Positions 9,180-18,539 are shown, numbered from the stretch's first letter. The stretch is 64,000 bases of DNA from Sphingomonas paucimobilis NBRC 13935 (GCF_000739895.2 NZ_BBJS01000014.1:371906-435905); one strand, 5' to 3'. The notes: generated by a model from the letters alone, not told the origin. Numbers and translations: made by a program.

Positions 9180-9605
9180 TCATCTCGTTGCCCGATAGGC
9201 CACCCGTGCCGCCTCCACCTCCGACTGATGGGCATCGGCCCAGCGGATCAGCCCGCGCATCGGCTCCAGAAACGACCGCCCCAATTCGGTCAGCCGATAT
9301 TCGACGCGCGGCGGCACCTCCGGATAGACGGTACGCTCGACAAAGCCATCCTCCTCCAACCGTCGCAGCGTGCGCGACAGCATCTGCTTCGACACATCCC
9401 CGATCCGGCGCAGCAGCGTGTTGAAGCGCAGAGTCTCGGGCTCCAGCGCGGCCAGCACCAACAGGCTCCACTGATCGCCGATCCGGTCGAGTACGTCGCG
9501 GATCGGACAGCCGCCCTCGCCCGTCAGCATGGGTCGCGGGGCGGTCACATCGGTGTGACCCGGTCCCTCGAAAATGACGTCTTGTGAGGTCGCATGGCAC
9601 GGCAT
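9180..9605 (-). CDS. HxlR/YodB-type winged-helix regulator
   Basis: A MarR-like DNA-binding protein of 141 residues or somewhat fewer. The HxlR core is clear: GGCPIRDVLDRIGDQWSLLV, FNTLLRRIGDVSKQMLSRTL and the wing VPPRVEYRLTELGRS. The Cys near residue 33 sits where several HxlR proteins sense electrophiles, so redox control is possible. The start may be internal (MLTGEGG, residue 26). It is divergent from an NAD(P)H-binding oxidoreductase with only 50 bases between, the usual regulator/target layout; GGTC at 9614 and GACC at 9627 form a short inverted repeat there. Confidence 0.88.
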   Translation of the reverse strand: MPCHATSQDVIFEGPGHTDVTAPRPMLTGEGGCPIRDVLDRIGDQWSLLVLAALEPETLRFNTLLRRIGDVSKQMLSRTLRRLEEDGFVERTVYPEVPPRVEYRLTELGRSFLEPMRGLIRWADAHQSEVEAARVAYRATR

Positions 9606-9655
9606 AGCTCAACGGTCTACAAAATGGACCGCATGGTCAAGACGAAAGAAAAGCC

Positions 9656-10264
9656 ATGAAGATCACGTTGATTGGAGCCTCGGGCAATGTCGGCTCGCGC
9701 ATCCTGAAGGAATTGTCGGATCGCGGGCACGCGATCACCGCCATCGCCCGTCAGCCCGAACGCATTGCCGCCCAGCCGGGTGCGACGGCGGTGACCGGCG
9801 ATGCGGCCAAGCCGGATGCTCTGGCCGAAACGCTGCGGGGCCATGACGCGGTCGTCAGCGCCCTGCCCTTCGCCCCGACCGATGCGCAAAGCCTGATCGA
9901 CACCGTCCGCGCGTCGGGCGTGCGGCGCTTTCTGGTCGTCGGCGGCGCCGGCAGCCTGGAGGTCGCGCCCGGCCAGCGACTGATCGACCAGCCGGGCTTT
10001 CCGGACGAATATAAGCCCGAAGCCAGCGCCGCCGTCACCTTCCTCGATCTGCTTCGCCAGGCCGACGATCTGGAATGGACTTTCCTCTCCCCCTCGGCGC
10101 TGTTCGTACCGGGCGAGCGAACGGGCGTGTTCCGGCTGGGCACCGATACGCTCCTGTCCAACGAACAGGGCAGCAGCATCTCTTATGAGGACTATGCGAT
10201 CGCCCTGGCCGACGAGATCGAACAGCCGCGCCATATCCGCCAGCGCTTCACCGTCGGTTATTGA
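9656..10264 (+). CDS. NAD(P)H-binding atypical SDR (NmrA/YwnB-like)
   Basis: A single Rossmann-domain protein of 202 residues opening with the dinucleotide motif GASGNVGSRIL. It belongs to the extended or atypical short-chain dehydrogenases that include quinone reductase-like and NmrA-like sensors. It continues with DAVVSALPF and RRFLVVGGAGSLEVAPGQ. The start is the ATG after an AAGAAAAG purine run. The divergent HxlR gene suggests induction by quinone or other electrophile stress, which is an inference from position. Confidence 0.82.
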   Translation: MKITLIGASGNVGSRILKELSDRGHAITAIARQPERIAAQPGATAVTGDAAKPDALAETLRGHDAVVSALPFAPTDAQSLIDTVRASGVRRFLVVGGAGSLEVAPGQRLIDQPGFPDEYKPEASAAVTFLDLLRQADDLEWTFLSPSALFVPGERTGVFRLGTDTLLSNEQGSSISYEDYAIALADEIEQPRHIRQRFTVGY

Positions 10265-10326
10265 GCCACGGATCGGCCGGGATCGGAGCGTCGATCCCGG
10301 CCGCAAGAAAAATGTCAAAAACCCTC

Positions 10327-10355
10327 TTGGCAGGTCGGACATGCTCGGCTAACAG
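10327..10355 (+). promoter_or_regulatory. Candidate promoter of the second tRNA-Lys
   Basis: TTGGCA at 10327-10332 and TAACAG at 10350-10355 are separated by 17 bases and end about 50 bases before the tRNA. The placement resembles that at the first tRNA-Lys. Confidence 0.35.
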
Positions 10356-10404
10356 CGCGCCACCAGCCGGGGACACCGCTCCCCGCCATGTCGAAATCGA
10401 CATC

Positions 10405-10480
<76 letters not shown>

Positions 10481-10499
10481 TTACTCCCCCTATTCCAGA

Positions 10500-11204
10500 T
10501 CAACGATCCTCCGGAAAGGGGCGATACCAATCGTGTTCGGTCGGCAGGTCGGGTCCCGGAGCGAACCGTCGTATCAGCGCGAGATTGAGCCGTTTGACCC
10601 GATCGTAATGGGGGCTGCAATTGCCGCGCCCCGACGTCACCCGCTCCCCCCTGAGCCGCTCGAATGCGACCGGCGCCCCATCGGCGCACCCCTCATCGGC
10701 ACCGGGCCAGCCATCGGTCAGCTGATCCATCACCTCCGCATATCGGCGATAATTCCATGCCGGAACCGTGAAGGCTCGGCGTTGAGTGACTGCGTCAGGC
10801 GTTCGGGTGCCGAATATATAAAGTACGCCCTCTGCCCGCTTCGCTCCCTGCGTAAATGAGAGGGTAAAGGCATAATCGCTTTGGCTAAAACTGGGTGTGA
10901 CGACGAAACGAAAGCCATTCCCGTGCAAGCCCGTGATCGGGGGCAACCGCCTGAGATAATCCAGCATATCATCATTCGGCAGGCGAGCGTCTGGCTTGAC
11001 TGGCCCCTCCTGCGTCTTGGACAGCGCCAACCACGTTCGGGAACGATGAGCCTCCTCCCACTGAAGCCAGCAAGCGGTGCCAATGATGACCAGAATTTGG
11101 ATAGCCACCAGCGCCGTGGTTCCATAGCCGATGCGATGCAGCCATTTCAGGCGGGTCGGGTAGCGACAATGCTGAGACGCATCCTGCTCCGGTACGGTGC
11201 TCAT
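10500..11204 (-). CDS. Membrane-anchored hypothetical protein
   Basis: A 234-residue protein that I do not recognise. One hydrophobic helix near residues 28-49 (IGYGTTALVAIQILVIIGTA) follows a basic stretch, so it is probably an inner-membrane protein with a large periplasmic domain rich in Arg, Trp and Tyr. It lies downstream of the second tRNA-Lys in opposite orientation and 29 bases beyond the end of the S10 peptidase gene. Nothing in the sequence gives a function. Confidence 0.6.
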   Translation of the reverse strand: MSTVPEQDASQHCRYPTRLKWLHRIGYGTTALVAIQILVIIGTACWLQWEEAHRSRTWLALSKTQEGPVKPDARLPNDDMLDYLRRLPPITGLHGNGFRFVVTPSFSQSDYAFTLSFTQGAKRAEGVLYIFGTRTPDAVTQRRAFTVPAWNYRRYAEVMDQLTDGWPGADEGCADGAPVAFERLRGERVTSGRGNCSPHYDRVKRLNLALIRRFAPGPDLPTEHDWYRPFPEDR

Positions 11205-11233
11205 CTTCGCTCCCCGACCGCCATCGCGCTCGA

Positions 11234-12862
11234 TCAGTTTGATCGCCGGTCCAAAGCCCCTGCCCCCTGTCCCGAAGGCGGCACCGGCGGGGTCGATGAC
11301 TTCGCATCGCTCACTGCTTCGTCATACCAGCGCGCCAGATCCGCTTTCATGCTCCGCAATGCATCGGGGTTCAGATAGGTCATGTGCCCCGCCGGATAAT
11401 AGGTGAACTGCAAATTGGCCTGCTGCGCCGGCTCCAGCATCATATGGCCCAGATCGTTCTCGGTCCCGAAGAACGGCGTCGCCATGTCGTAATAGCCGTT
11501 CATCGACAGCACCTTCAGATACGGGTTGGCCCGCATCGCAGCGCCAAGGTCGATCGCGGTGTTGGGATTGTTCTGGGAGCCGTCGGGCGCCTTGTGCTTC
11601 CAATTCCAGGTCCATCCCGCCGCATCCCGCGCCGACAAGCGATAGGGTAGTTCGGTCTTATAACCGAGCGTGGACTGCAGGTAATCTTGGAAGGATGCGA
11701 TATAAGCCCCTGAAATCGCGTCCGAAGAGGCATCCGTCTCGGGCCGCTCGCCGGCCGCGTCGGTGTCGATGCCCAGATAGCGCGAGTCGAACCGGCCCAC
11801 CGTCCGCGCCTGCCCGCGCAACAGTTCCTTTTGGAAACGCGGCAGGTCGATGCGCAAGTTCGCGCGCTTGATGAACTCGGGCGACAAGCCGATCAACCGG
11901 CTCATCTGCTCGGCGATCTGGTCGCGCTCCTGCGGCGAGATGGACTGGCCCTTGGCGAGCGCCGACATATAGGGCCCCACCGCAAAGGCACGCGCCTGTG
12001 CCACTACGGTCGCCACATCGGCCGGACGGTCGGTCAGACGATTGTGATACCAGGCGGTCGCCGCATAGCTGGGCAGGTAATTCAGATAGACCTGATCGAG
12101 CCCCGGCTGGCGATAACCGTAATTCATGATCGAGCTGAGCAGCACCACGCCGTTCAGCGCCATGCCCCGCTCCTGCAACTGATAGGCCAGCGCGCCCGAA
12201 CGCAGCGTGCCATAGCTTTCGCCGAGCAGGAATTTGGGGCTCATCCAGCGGCCATATTTGGTGACGTAACGCTGGATCGCGCCGGCAAAGACATCGACAT
12301 CCTCGTCCACGCCATAGAACTGCGCGGGCTTCATATCACCCAGCGGCCGCGAATAGCCCGAGCCGATCGCGTCGAGGAAGACGAGGTCGGTCTTGTCGAG
12401 CAGCGAGTCCGGATTGGGCCCGACATCATAGGGCGCGGGGCGGACGAATTCGGGGCTGGTGGTACGAATGCGGATCGGCGCGAACGACCCCATGCGCAGC
12501 CAGAAGGAAGGAGAGCCCGGCCCGCCATTGTACAGGAACGTCACCGGCCGCTTGGTCCCCGGCTTCACACCGTCCAGCGTATAGGCGGTGTAGAACATCG
12601 AGGCGGTCGGCTTCCCCTCGATATCGCGCACGGTCAGCGTGCCGGCAGAGGCGATGTAAGGATAGTTGCGGCCGCCAATCGTCACGCTGTCGCGGTGGCG
12701 GACCTCGGCCTCCTCGATCGGGGCGCGGGCCCAGGCGGCTTCAGCTTCCGCCTTGGCCGCCTCGGCATGTGATCCGCCCTTCTTCTCCCCCTCCTCCTGC
12801 GCGGCAAGCGGCGCGGTCAGGGCGGTGGCGGCGAAAAGGAGGACCAGAGTGTTGCGGATCAC
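11234..12862 (-). CDS. Exported serine carboxypeptidase-like protein (peptidase S10)
   Basis: An S10-family alpha/beta hydrolase of about 542 residues. The S10 signatures are present: the oxyanion loop YNGGPGSPSFWLRMGSF, the nucleophile Ser at about 216 in LLGESYGTLR, Asp in YYDMATPFFGTE and His in AGHMTYL. The chosen GTG start gives a clean signal peptide (VIRNTLVLLFAATALTAPLAAQ); ATG codons at 12895 and 12922 are alternatives. A charged Ala/Glu linker follows the cleavage site. The M1 aminopeptidase just upstream on the same strand suggests a shared role in periplasmic peptide degradation. Confidence 0.88.
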   Translation of the reverse strand: MIRNTLVLLFAATALTAPLAAQEEGEKKGGSHAEAAKAEAEAAWARAPIEEAEVRHRDSVTIGGRNYPYIASAGTLTVRDIEGKPTASMFYTAYTLDGVKPGTKRPVTFLYNGGPGSPSFWLRMGSFAPIRIRTTSPEFVRPAPYDVGPNPDSLLDKTDLVFLDAIGSGYSRPLGDMKPAQFYGVDEDVDVFAGAIQRYVTKYGRWMSPKFLLGESYGTLRSGALAYQLQERGMALNGVVLLSSIMNYGYRQPGLDQVYLNYLPSYAATAWYHNRLTDRPADVATVVAQARAFAVGPYMSALAKGQSISPQERDQIAEQMSRLIGLSPEFIKRANLRIDLPRFQKELLRGQARTVGRFDSRYLGIDTDAAGERPETDASSDAISGAYIASFQDYLQSTLGYKTELPYRLSARDAAGWTWNWKHKAPDGSQNNPNTAIDLGAAMRANPYLKVLSMNGYYDMATPFFGTENDLGHMMLEPAQQANLQFTYYPAGHMTYLNPDALRSMKADLARWYDEAVSDAKSSTPPVPPSGQGAGALDRRSN

Positions 12863-12993
12863 GGAGCGCTCGCATGTGAATGACGGGAGCGTCATCGTTC
12901 CGCGTTTTCGACGGCAAGGCAAGCGCTTCGCTTGCCCTCACCCCTCCACCACTTGGCAAGGCCGGACGGTGGAGGGGCAGAACCGACGCAGGA

Positions 12994-15579
12994 TCAGCGC
13001 GCCAGCCAAGCCTCGACCGCGGGCTTCAGCCGGTCGGCCACCGCCTTGCGCACCGCGATTTGCGAGATGGAGCGTTTGGCCCCGCCGCGCGAGCCCTCGG
13101 GCAGGTTGGCGGCGGCCCAGCTTTCGATCTTGCCCGGCATGGCCGGATCGTTCGAGCCCGCGCCCAACCCGACAATGAAGGTCGCGCGGTTGCTTTCCTC
13201 CAGGAAGCTGTCGACCAGCGACTTGTTGGCCACCGCCCAGTCGAACGCCATGTCCGAATGCGCGCCCGCGATGGAGCGGAGCAGCGCCGCGCGCTGCGGC
13301 GGGGTGAAGGTGTCGCTCTTCAGAAGGTTGAGTGCCCGGCGCGCCGCGCTCTCATCCTCGGCCGAGCCCAGCAGCGAGACATAGCGGTTCTTGACCACCG
13401 GATTGCGCTCGGCCTTGGCGAGGTCGAGCAGCTTGTCCCACTCGGCGGGCGTCGCGCGGGTGGCATAGGTCGCCAGGATCGGCTGGCGGATCGCGCCCGG
13501 AATGGCGTTGGGATTCTTGGCGAGGGCCGCCACATAGCCGCGGGCCCGCGCCGCGACCATCGCATCGCCGCTGGTACCCAGCCGCCCGATCAGCGTCTCG
13601 CGCAGATTGGAGACGAGCGCGCTGTCATCGGGCTTGGGCTCGAACCCGATCCGCGCCAGCACCGGCGACAGGATGGCGGCGACCTTCGCGCGCAACGGCT
13701 TTTCAAGCGGCGTACCTTCGTAAAGGCCGTCGAGCCGTGCCAGTTCGCCCGCCACCGTTTGCCATTCCAGCGGATCGGCCTCGGGCTGGACCTTCGCCAT
13801 CAGGTCGAACCAGCGGCTGAGATTCTGATAGCCGCCCGCCGCCAGCGCATAATCGTCGCCCAGCGTGCCCAGGCGGTCCTCGAGCGACAGCTTGGCATAA
13901 TCGCGCACGATCGCGGCATGGCCGGCATCGTCATACATGACGCGCGTATAGGACCCCTTGCCCCGGTTCAGCACCAGTGCCCCGCACCCGCCGACGCTGA
14001 CCGGCGTCGGGGCCGCGCCGGTGACGACCGCACTGGTTTCACCACCGCCGATCGTCGCGACGCGGATCGGCACATGCCAGGTCTGCGGCGCCTTGGACGC
14101 CTCATCCAGGCCGAAACGGCCCTGGCTGAGCATTGCGACCGTCTTGCCGCCCTCGCAACGGCTGCCCGCCATGGTGATCAGCGGCACGCCGCCCTGCAGC
14201 GTGAAGTCGTTGGCGATTGTCACGACATTGGTGCCCGACGCCTTGGACAGCTCCGCCCAAAGCTGGTTGGTGACGGTATTCTGATACTTATACTTGGCCA
14301 TATAGGCGCGGATGCCCTTGCGGAACGTGTCCGCGCCCAGCGTGGACTCGAGCATCCCGATCACCGCCTGGCCCTTCAGATAGGTGATGCTGTCGAACGC
14401 CTCACCGATCTGGTCGACGGTCTCGACCTTGCGAATGATCGGATGGGTGGCGCTGGTCGCGTCGATCCCCATCGCCGACTCGCGTTCGCCCGCGACGCTG
14501 GCGGCGGCCGCCTCCCAGCTCGGATTCAGGTCGTTGGAAGCCTTGCCCTCCATCCACGACGCGAAGCCCTCGTTCAGCCAGAGGTCGTCCCACCAGCGCG
14601 GCGTGACGAGGTCGCCGAACCATTGGTGCGCCATTTCATGCGCGACGACCGTATGGATACGCTGGCGATTGCTCTCGCTCATCACCTTAGGATCGAAGAG
14701 CAGCTCGTTCTCGAAATAGAAGATCGCGCCCCAATTCTCCATCGCGCCGAAGAACTGGCTGGAGCCCGGCCCGGCGATCATATCCATCTTGGGCAGCGGA
14801 TAGGGCGTGCCGAAATAATCATTGTAATAGCTCAGCAGCTTGGTTGCGGCGCCCAGCGAATAATCGCCCTGGTCGACTACGCCCTTGCGGCTGACCACGC
14901 CGATCTGGACGCCGTTCGCATCCACCGTCTTCCGATCCAGATTCCCTGAGCCGAAATAGAGCAGATAGCTCGACATCACTGGCGTCTCGTCGAAGCGATA
15001 GAGCTGGCTGCCGTCTGCCTGGGGCGTGATCGAGGCGGCGGGCATGTTGCTGATCGCGCGCTGCCCCTTGGGCGCGGTGGCGGTCAGGCGAAACTTGGCC
15101 TTGAAGGCGGGCTCGTCCCACATCGGCGCGAAGCGGCGCGCGTCGGGCGCCTCGAACTGGGTCGCCAGCATCCGGTCGGGCGTGCCGTCGGCGTTGGTAT
15201 AGTCGATCGCGAACAGGCCATTGGCCGAGCGGTTGATCGTGCCGGTCCACGCAAACCCCACCTTGTGCCGGCCGACCGTCGCGGCCTGCGGCAGGGTGAG
15301 CGTCAATGTCTGCGCCGCCTTGTCGAGCGCGAAGGGGACCGACTTGCCGTCGAACGTCGCACGGGTGATGGTCAGGTCGGCAGCGTTCAGCACGATCGTG
15401 GCGGTCGCCTGACGCACGTCGATCTCTACCGTCTCCTCGCCGGAGAAGGTCAGCGCCTTGGCGTCGGGGCGAATGGTGATGTCATAGAGGACCGGCGCCA
15501 CCGTCTGCGGCAATTGGCCTGCCGCCAGCGCAGGCGTGGACACGGTCAAGGCAAGGAGGACCGAAAGGGCGGACTTCAT
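12994..15579 (-). CDS. Exported M1 family zinc aminopeptidase
   Basis: A gluzincin aminopeptidase of about 861 residues with a signal peptide (MKSALSVLLALTVSTPALAA). The exopeptidase motif GAMEN is at about 278-282 and the zinc site HEMAHQWFGDL at about 314, with the third ligand Glu 19 residues later in LWLNEGFASW. A C-terminal helical ERAP1-like domain completes the fold. It removes N-terminal residues from peptides in the periplasm or outside the cell. The start is the second Met (MKSA); an upstream MIP is in frame. Confidence 0.92.
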   Translation of the reverse strand: MKSALSVLLALTVSTPALAAGQLPQTVAPVLYDITIRPDAKALTFSGEETVEIDVRQATATIVLNAADLTITRATFDGKSVPFALDKAAQTLTLTLPQAATVGRHKVGFAWTGTINRSANGLFAIDYTNADGTPDRMLATQFEAPDARRFAPMWDEPAFKAKFRLTATAPKGQRAISNMPAASITPQADGSQLYRFDETPVMSSYLLYFGSGNLDRKTVDANGVQIGVVSRKGVVDQGDYSLGAATKLLSYYNDYFGTPYPLPKMDMIAGPGSSQFFGAMENWGAIFYFENELLFDPKVMSESNRQRIHTVVAHEMAHQWFGDLVTPRWWDDLWLNEGFASWMEGKASNDLNPSWEAAAASVAGERESAMGIDATSATHPIIRKVETVDQIGEAFDSITYLKGQAVIGMLESTLGADTFRKGIRAYMAKYKYQNTVTNQLWAELSKASGTNVVTIANDFTLQGGVPLITMAGSRCEGGKTVAMLSQGRFGLDEASKAPQTWHVPIRVATIGGGETSAVVTGAAPTPVSVGGCGALVLNRGKGSYTRVMYDDAGHAAIVRDYAKLSLEDRLGTLGDDYALAAGGYQNLSRWFDLMAKVQPEADPLEWQTVAGELARLDGLYEGTPLEKPLRAKVAAILSPVLARIGFEPKPDDSALVSNLRETLIGRLGTSGDAMVAARARGYVAALAKNPNAIPGAIRQPILATYATRATPAEWDKLLDLAKAERNPVVKNRYVSLLGSAEDESAARRALNLLKSDTFTPPQRAALLRSIAGAHSDMAFDWAVANKSLVDSFLEESNRATFIVGLGAGSNDPAMPGKIESWAAANLPEGSRGGAKRSISQIAVRKAVADRLKPAVEAWLAR

Positions 15580-15701
15580 CGGGATCAAGGCCTTTCATTC
15601 TGGAATGGCCAAGCTCTACGCCCTCCCCCGCTCAAAGCAAATGTCACTCATGTCATAATATCCCATCGCATCGACCGGAGGCAGGCTGGACACACTTTCC
15701 G

Positions 15702-15717
15702 TTTACGTTATCGTAAA
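15702..15717 (+). promoter_or_regulatory. Palindromic operator candidate before nitronate monooxygenase
   Basis: TTTACG and CGTAAA form a perfect six-base inverted repeat with a four-base spacer (TTAT), ending three bases before the ATG at 15721. A site here would cover the translation start region. The architecture resembles MerR- or TetR-type operators; the regulator is not identified. Confidence 0.5.
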
Positions 15718-15720
15718 GCC

Positions 15721-16680
15721 ATGAGCCTGCCCGCTGCCTTGAGTCGCCTCGCGCTGCCCGTGATCGGGTCGCCGCTGTTCATCATTTCCAATCCCGATCT
15801 GGTGATCGCACAGTGCAAGGCGGGGATCGTCGGCTCCTTCCCCGCGCTCAACGCCCGACCCGCCAGCCTGCTCGACGAATGGTTGCATCGGATCACCGAG
15901 GAACTGGCGGCGCATGACCGCGCGCACCCCGATCACCCGGCCGCGCCCTTTGCCGTCAACCAGATCGTCCACCGCTCCAACGACCGGCTGGAGGACGATC
16001 TGGCGACCTGCGCCAAGTGGAAGGTGCCGATCGTCATTACTTCGCTGGGCGCGCGCGAGGACGTCAATGCGGGGGTCCATGGCTGGGGCGGCATCACGCT
16101 GCATGACGTGATCGACGACCGTTTCGCGCGCAAGGCGGTGGAAAAGGGTGCCGATGGCCTGATCGCAGTGGCGACGGGCGCGGGCGGTCATGCCGGGCGC
16201 CTCTCGCCCTTCGCGCTGGTGCAGGAAATCCGGCAATGGTTCGACGGACCGCTGGCGCTGGCCGGCGCGATCGCCACGGGGGATGCGATCCTGGCGGCCC
16301 AGGCCATGGGCGCCGACTTCGCCTATATCGGCTCGCCCTTCATCGCGACGGTCGAGGCCAATGCAGCGCAGGCCTATAAGCAAGGCGTCGTCGACGGCCG
16401 GGCGAGCGATATCGTCTATTCCAGCCTGTTCACCGGCGTACATGGCAATTATCTGCGCGCCTCGATCATCGCGGCCGGGCTAGACCCCGATCATCTGCCC
16501 GAGGGTGATGTCTCAAAGATGGATTTCGGTGGCGGACAGGCCGCCAAGGCGTGGCGTGACATCTGGGGTGCGGGTCAAGGGATCGGCGCGGTGGAGGCCA
16601 TCGAGCCTGCCGCCGACCGGATCGCCACCCTTGCCCGTCAATATGCCGCCGCCCGCCAAAGGCTGGCACTGACAGCCTGA
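15721..16680 (+). CDS. Nitronate monooxygenase / FMN-dependent 2-nitropropane dioxygenase-like
   Basis: An FMN-binding TIM-barrel oxidoreductase of 319 residues. The opening PVIGSPLFIISNPDLVIAQ is typical of the class, and the FMN phosphate site is seen in ATGAGGHAGRLSPFALV and ALAGAIATGDAILAAQAMGADFAYIGSPF. It oxidises alkyl nitronates or acts as an NAD(P)H:flavin oxidoreductase. The start coincides with where homologues begin, yet there is no Shine-Dalgarno sequence, and a palindrome lies immediately upstream. Confidence 0.88.
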   Translation: MSLPAALSRLALPVIGSPLFIISNPDLVIAQCKAGIVGSFPALNARPASLLDEWLHRITEELAAHDRAHPDHPAAPFAVNQIVHRSNDRLEDDLATCAKWKVPIVITSLGAREDVNAGVHGWGGITLHDVIDDRFARKAVEKGADGLIAVATGAGGHAGRLSPFALVQEIRQWFDGPLALAGAIATGDAILAAQAMGADFAYIGSPFIATVEANAAQAYKQGVVDGRASDIVYSSLFTGVHGNYLRASIIAAGLDPDHLPEGDVSKMDFGGGQAAKAWRDIWGAGQGIGAVEAIEPAADRIATLARQYAAARQRLALTA

Positions 16681-16696
16681 TCCGGCGGCGGCGGAC

Positions 16697-17158
16697 TCAG
16701 AAGGCGCCGCCGAGACGGGCCTGGAGCATCTGTACCGGGCTGACCTCCGCCACGGGCTCATCGGCCATCTGATCCAGCCGTTCGACCCGGCGGTGAAGGT
16801 CGAGGCTCGCCTGCGTCAGCGCAGCGGCGCGCGGCGGCAGCGCGGCGACCGCTGCCTCGTCCGACTCGGGCGAACGGCCCAGCCTGCGGACGGGATCGCG
16901 TGATTCGGACCATGGCAGTTCCCCCGCATCCACCGCGCGTTGGGTGAGTATCCAGGCGATGACATGCATCAGGCGGGTGGTGACCTTCAGCGACTCGCAG
17001 GAAAAGCCGATCCTCGCCACCGGTTCGAGCGCGTCACGATCCTGCCGGCCGATCCCGTCGAAATAGCCGCGCGCGGTTTCCGCCAGGGTCATCACCTCGG
17101 CATAAAGGCCATCGATCAGCTTGCGTTGGAAAGGACCATGATCGGACGAATGCAGCAT
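16697..17158 (-). CDS. DUF1465 family protein
   Basis: A 153-residue cytosolic helical protein with the DUF1465 features: FQRKLIDGLYAEVMTLAETARGYFD, followed by SCESLKVTTRLMHVIAWILTQRAVDAGE. DUF1465 is common in alphaproteobacteria and its role is not established. It is convergent with the nitronate monooxygenase gene, and the next minus-strand gene upstream is a YdcH-type small protein. Confidence 0.82.
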   Translation of the reverse strand: MLHSSDHGPFQRKLIDGLYAEVMTLAETARGYFDGIGRQDRDALEPVARIGFSCESLKVTTRLMHVIAWILTQRAVDAGELPWSESRDPVRRLGRSPESDEAAVAALPPRAAALTQASLDLHRRVERLDQMADEPVAEVSPVQMLQARLGGAF

Positions 17159-17231
17159 AGCTGCTTCGCTCGCACGATGCGGAACTAGGCGACAATAGCC
17201 TGGATCAGCCGCCTGTCCCGATACGAAGCGG

Positions 17232-17429
17232 TCAGGCGATGATGTCGGGAATCAGGCGATCTTCCAGTTCGGCAAGCTCGTCGCGCAACCGCAATTTGCG
17301 CTTCTTCAGCCGCGCGATCTGCAACTGATCAGGAACCGTGGACTGGAGAAGTGCGGCGATCGCATCGTCGAGATCGCGATGCTCGACACGCAACATGTCG
17401 ATCCGTGCGCGTGCCAGCGTGACGTCCAT
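17232..17429 (-). CDS. YdcH (DUF465) family small protein
   Basis: A 65-residue helical hairpin of the YdcH type, with LRVEHRDLDDAIAALLQS and the basic signature LKKRKLRLRDELAELED. The start at 17429 is chosen because AGGGGCAGG precedes this ATG; a longer frame upstream would add 24 residues without similarity. A second YdcH-type gene lies 218 bases away in opposite orientation, so the two share a divergent intergenic region. Confidence 0.85.
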   Translation of the reverse strand: MDVTLARARIDMLRVEHRDLDDAIAALLQSTVPDQLQIARLKKRKLRLRDELAELEDRLIPDIIA

Positions 17430-17646
17430 CCTGCCCCTCCCTGTCGAGCTCGCACCCCCTCTAGCAAGCCCCGCGTGATCGCGCGAGAGGGGCTTGGACA
17501 CGGCAAGAAGGGCGGCCGAGAGGCCATTTGCATGTCATCCCGAGAAATGGCTCGGCCGGTCGATTTCGACGAAAATCAAGGGCGACAATCTGCCCGATTG
17601 ATGATTTACTCCATTCCCCTAGCAATGGACAGGAGGTTGAAGCCCT

Positions 17647-17802
17647 ATGCATACGGCGCATCAAACGGCCCTGGAAACCAAGCATGCGACGCTTGATCGG
17701 CAGATCCACGCCGAATCACAGCGCCCAATGCCCGACCCGGCGATCCTTGCCGATCTCAAGAAGCAGAAATTGCGACTGAAGGAAGAGATCCAGAATATCT
17801 AG
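17647..17802 (+). CDS. Second YdcH-like small protein
   Basis: A 51-residue frame starting MHTAHQTALETKHATLDRQI and ending in the YdcH signature LADLKKQKLRLKEEIQNI. A strong ribosome-binding site, AGGAGG, ends ten bases before the ATG. It is shorter than its neighbour and divergent from it. About 110 bases after the stop there is a strong terminator, so this tiny gene appears to be its own transcription unit. Confidence 0.85.
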   Translation: MHTAHQTALETKHATLDRQIHAESQRPMPDPAILADLKKQKLRLKEEIQNI

Positions 17803-17912
17803 AGGAACGCCTCTTCGGCAATCGATGGCGCCCCGTGCTTCATGAGGGGGCCTAGGGCGGCCGGACCACAACCCCATGCGCGGACCGACCGCCGCCAGAT
17901 CGATCCATAACC

Positions 17913-17946
17913 GGCCGCGCGGGCACATGCCCGCTGCGGCCTTTTT
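17913..17946 (+). terminator. Rho-independent terminator
   Basis: GGCCGCGCGGGC pairs with GCCCGCTGCGGCC (one bulged T) around the loop ACAT and is followed by TTTTTA. It is the strongest terminator in this part of the window and closes the YdcH-like transcript. The stretch 17947-18140 beyond it holds no gene I can support. Confidence 0.8.
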
Positions 17947-18140
17947 ATTGAGGTCGCGTGCGGAGGGTGATCTCTGCCCAACGGCAACCCTGCTGCTCGA
18001 CCGCTATATTGTCCGATTTGAGGGCGACCGCGAAATCCGGGTTCGGTCCCGACATAAGGCGCACGAGCGCGGAGCGACTTATCGGCGAAGTTTAGCAAAA
18101 ATGCCGACGAGGCTGCGATACCGCCCCTCGGAAAAGGGCC

Positions 18141-18539
18141 TTAGCGGTGAAAGGATCGCGTGTGCGGGGTCGTCGGCGCCTTCGCATATTCGGGCGTGGT
18201 CGTTCCGCCGCCAACCGGCTTGCGGACGAGCTTGGGATCGATCGGCCGATCGAAGGCCACGCCTACGCGACCTTGGGTACACCAGGCGACCCGGCCCGAT
18301 ACCGGACCGATGCCGCGCAGATCGAACATGATGGCGGTCCCGATCTCGACGGGGATCGCCAGTTCGGCCATCAGCCCACCCTCGGAGATATTTCGCACGC
18401 GCACGTCGCGAGAGGTTGGGTCGCCGGCCAGGGTCACGGCCGCCATCAGCAACAGGCTGTCGCGTCGCTGCGCCCGGTTGCCCTGCTGCTGCTCTGCCTC
18501 GTTCGGCCCGGTGTCGGGCTCGCGCCTCATCGCATCCAT
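18141..18539 (-). CDS. PilZ domain protein
   Basis: A 132-residue protein with a single PilZ domain, a c-di-GMP receptor fold. The first ligand motif is the Arg pair in AQRRDSLLL and the second is NISEGGLMAEL, close to the D/NxSxxG consensus; the barrel continues with GRVAWCTQGRVGVAFD. A disordered C-terminal tail follows. No output domain is attached, so it would act through a partner. MRREPDTG, three codons in, is an alternative start. Confidence 0.85.
   Translation of the reverse strand: MDAMRREPDTGPNEAEQQQGNRAQRRDSLLLMAAVTLAGDPTSRDVRVRNISEGGLMAELAIPVEIGTAIMFDLRGIGPVSGRVAWCTQGRVGVAFDRPIDPKLVRKPVGGGTTTPEYAKAPTTPHTRSFHR

Noticed and set aside
12880..14949. A 689-codon plus-strand frame
   Set aside because: It is antisense to the M1 aminopeptidase gene, is Arg/His/Gln-rich and has no domain; it is a by-product of high GC content.
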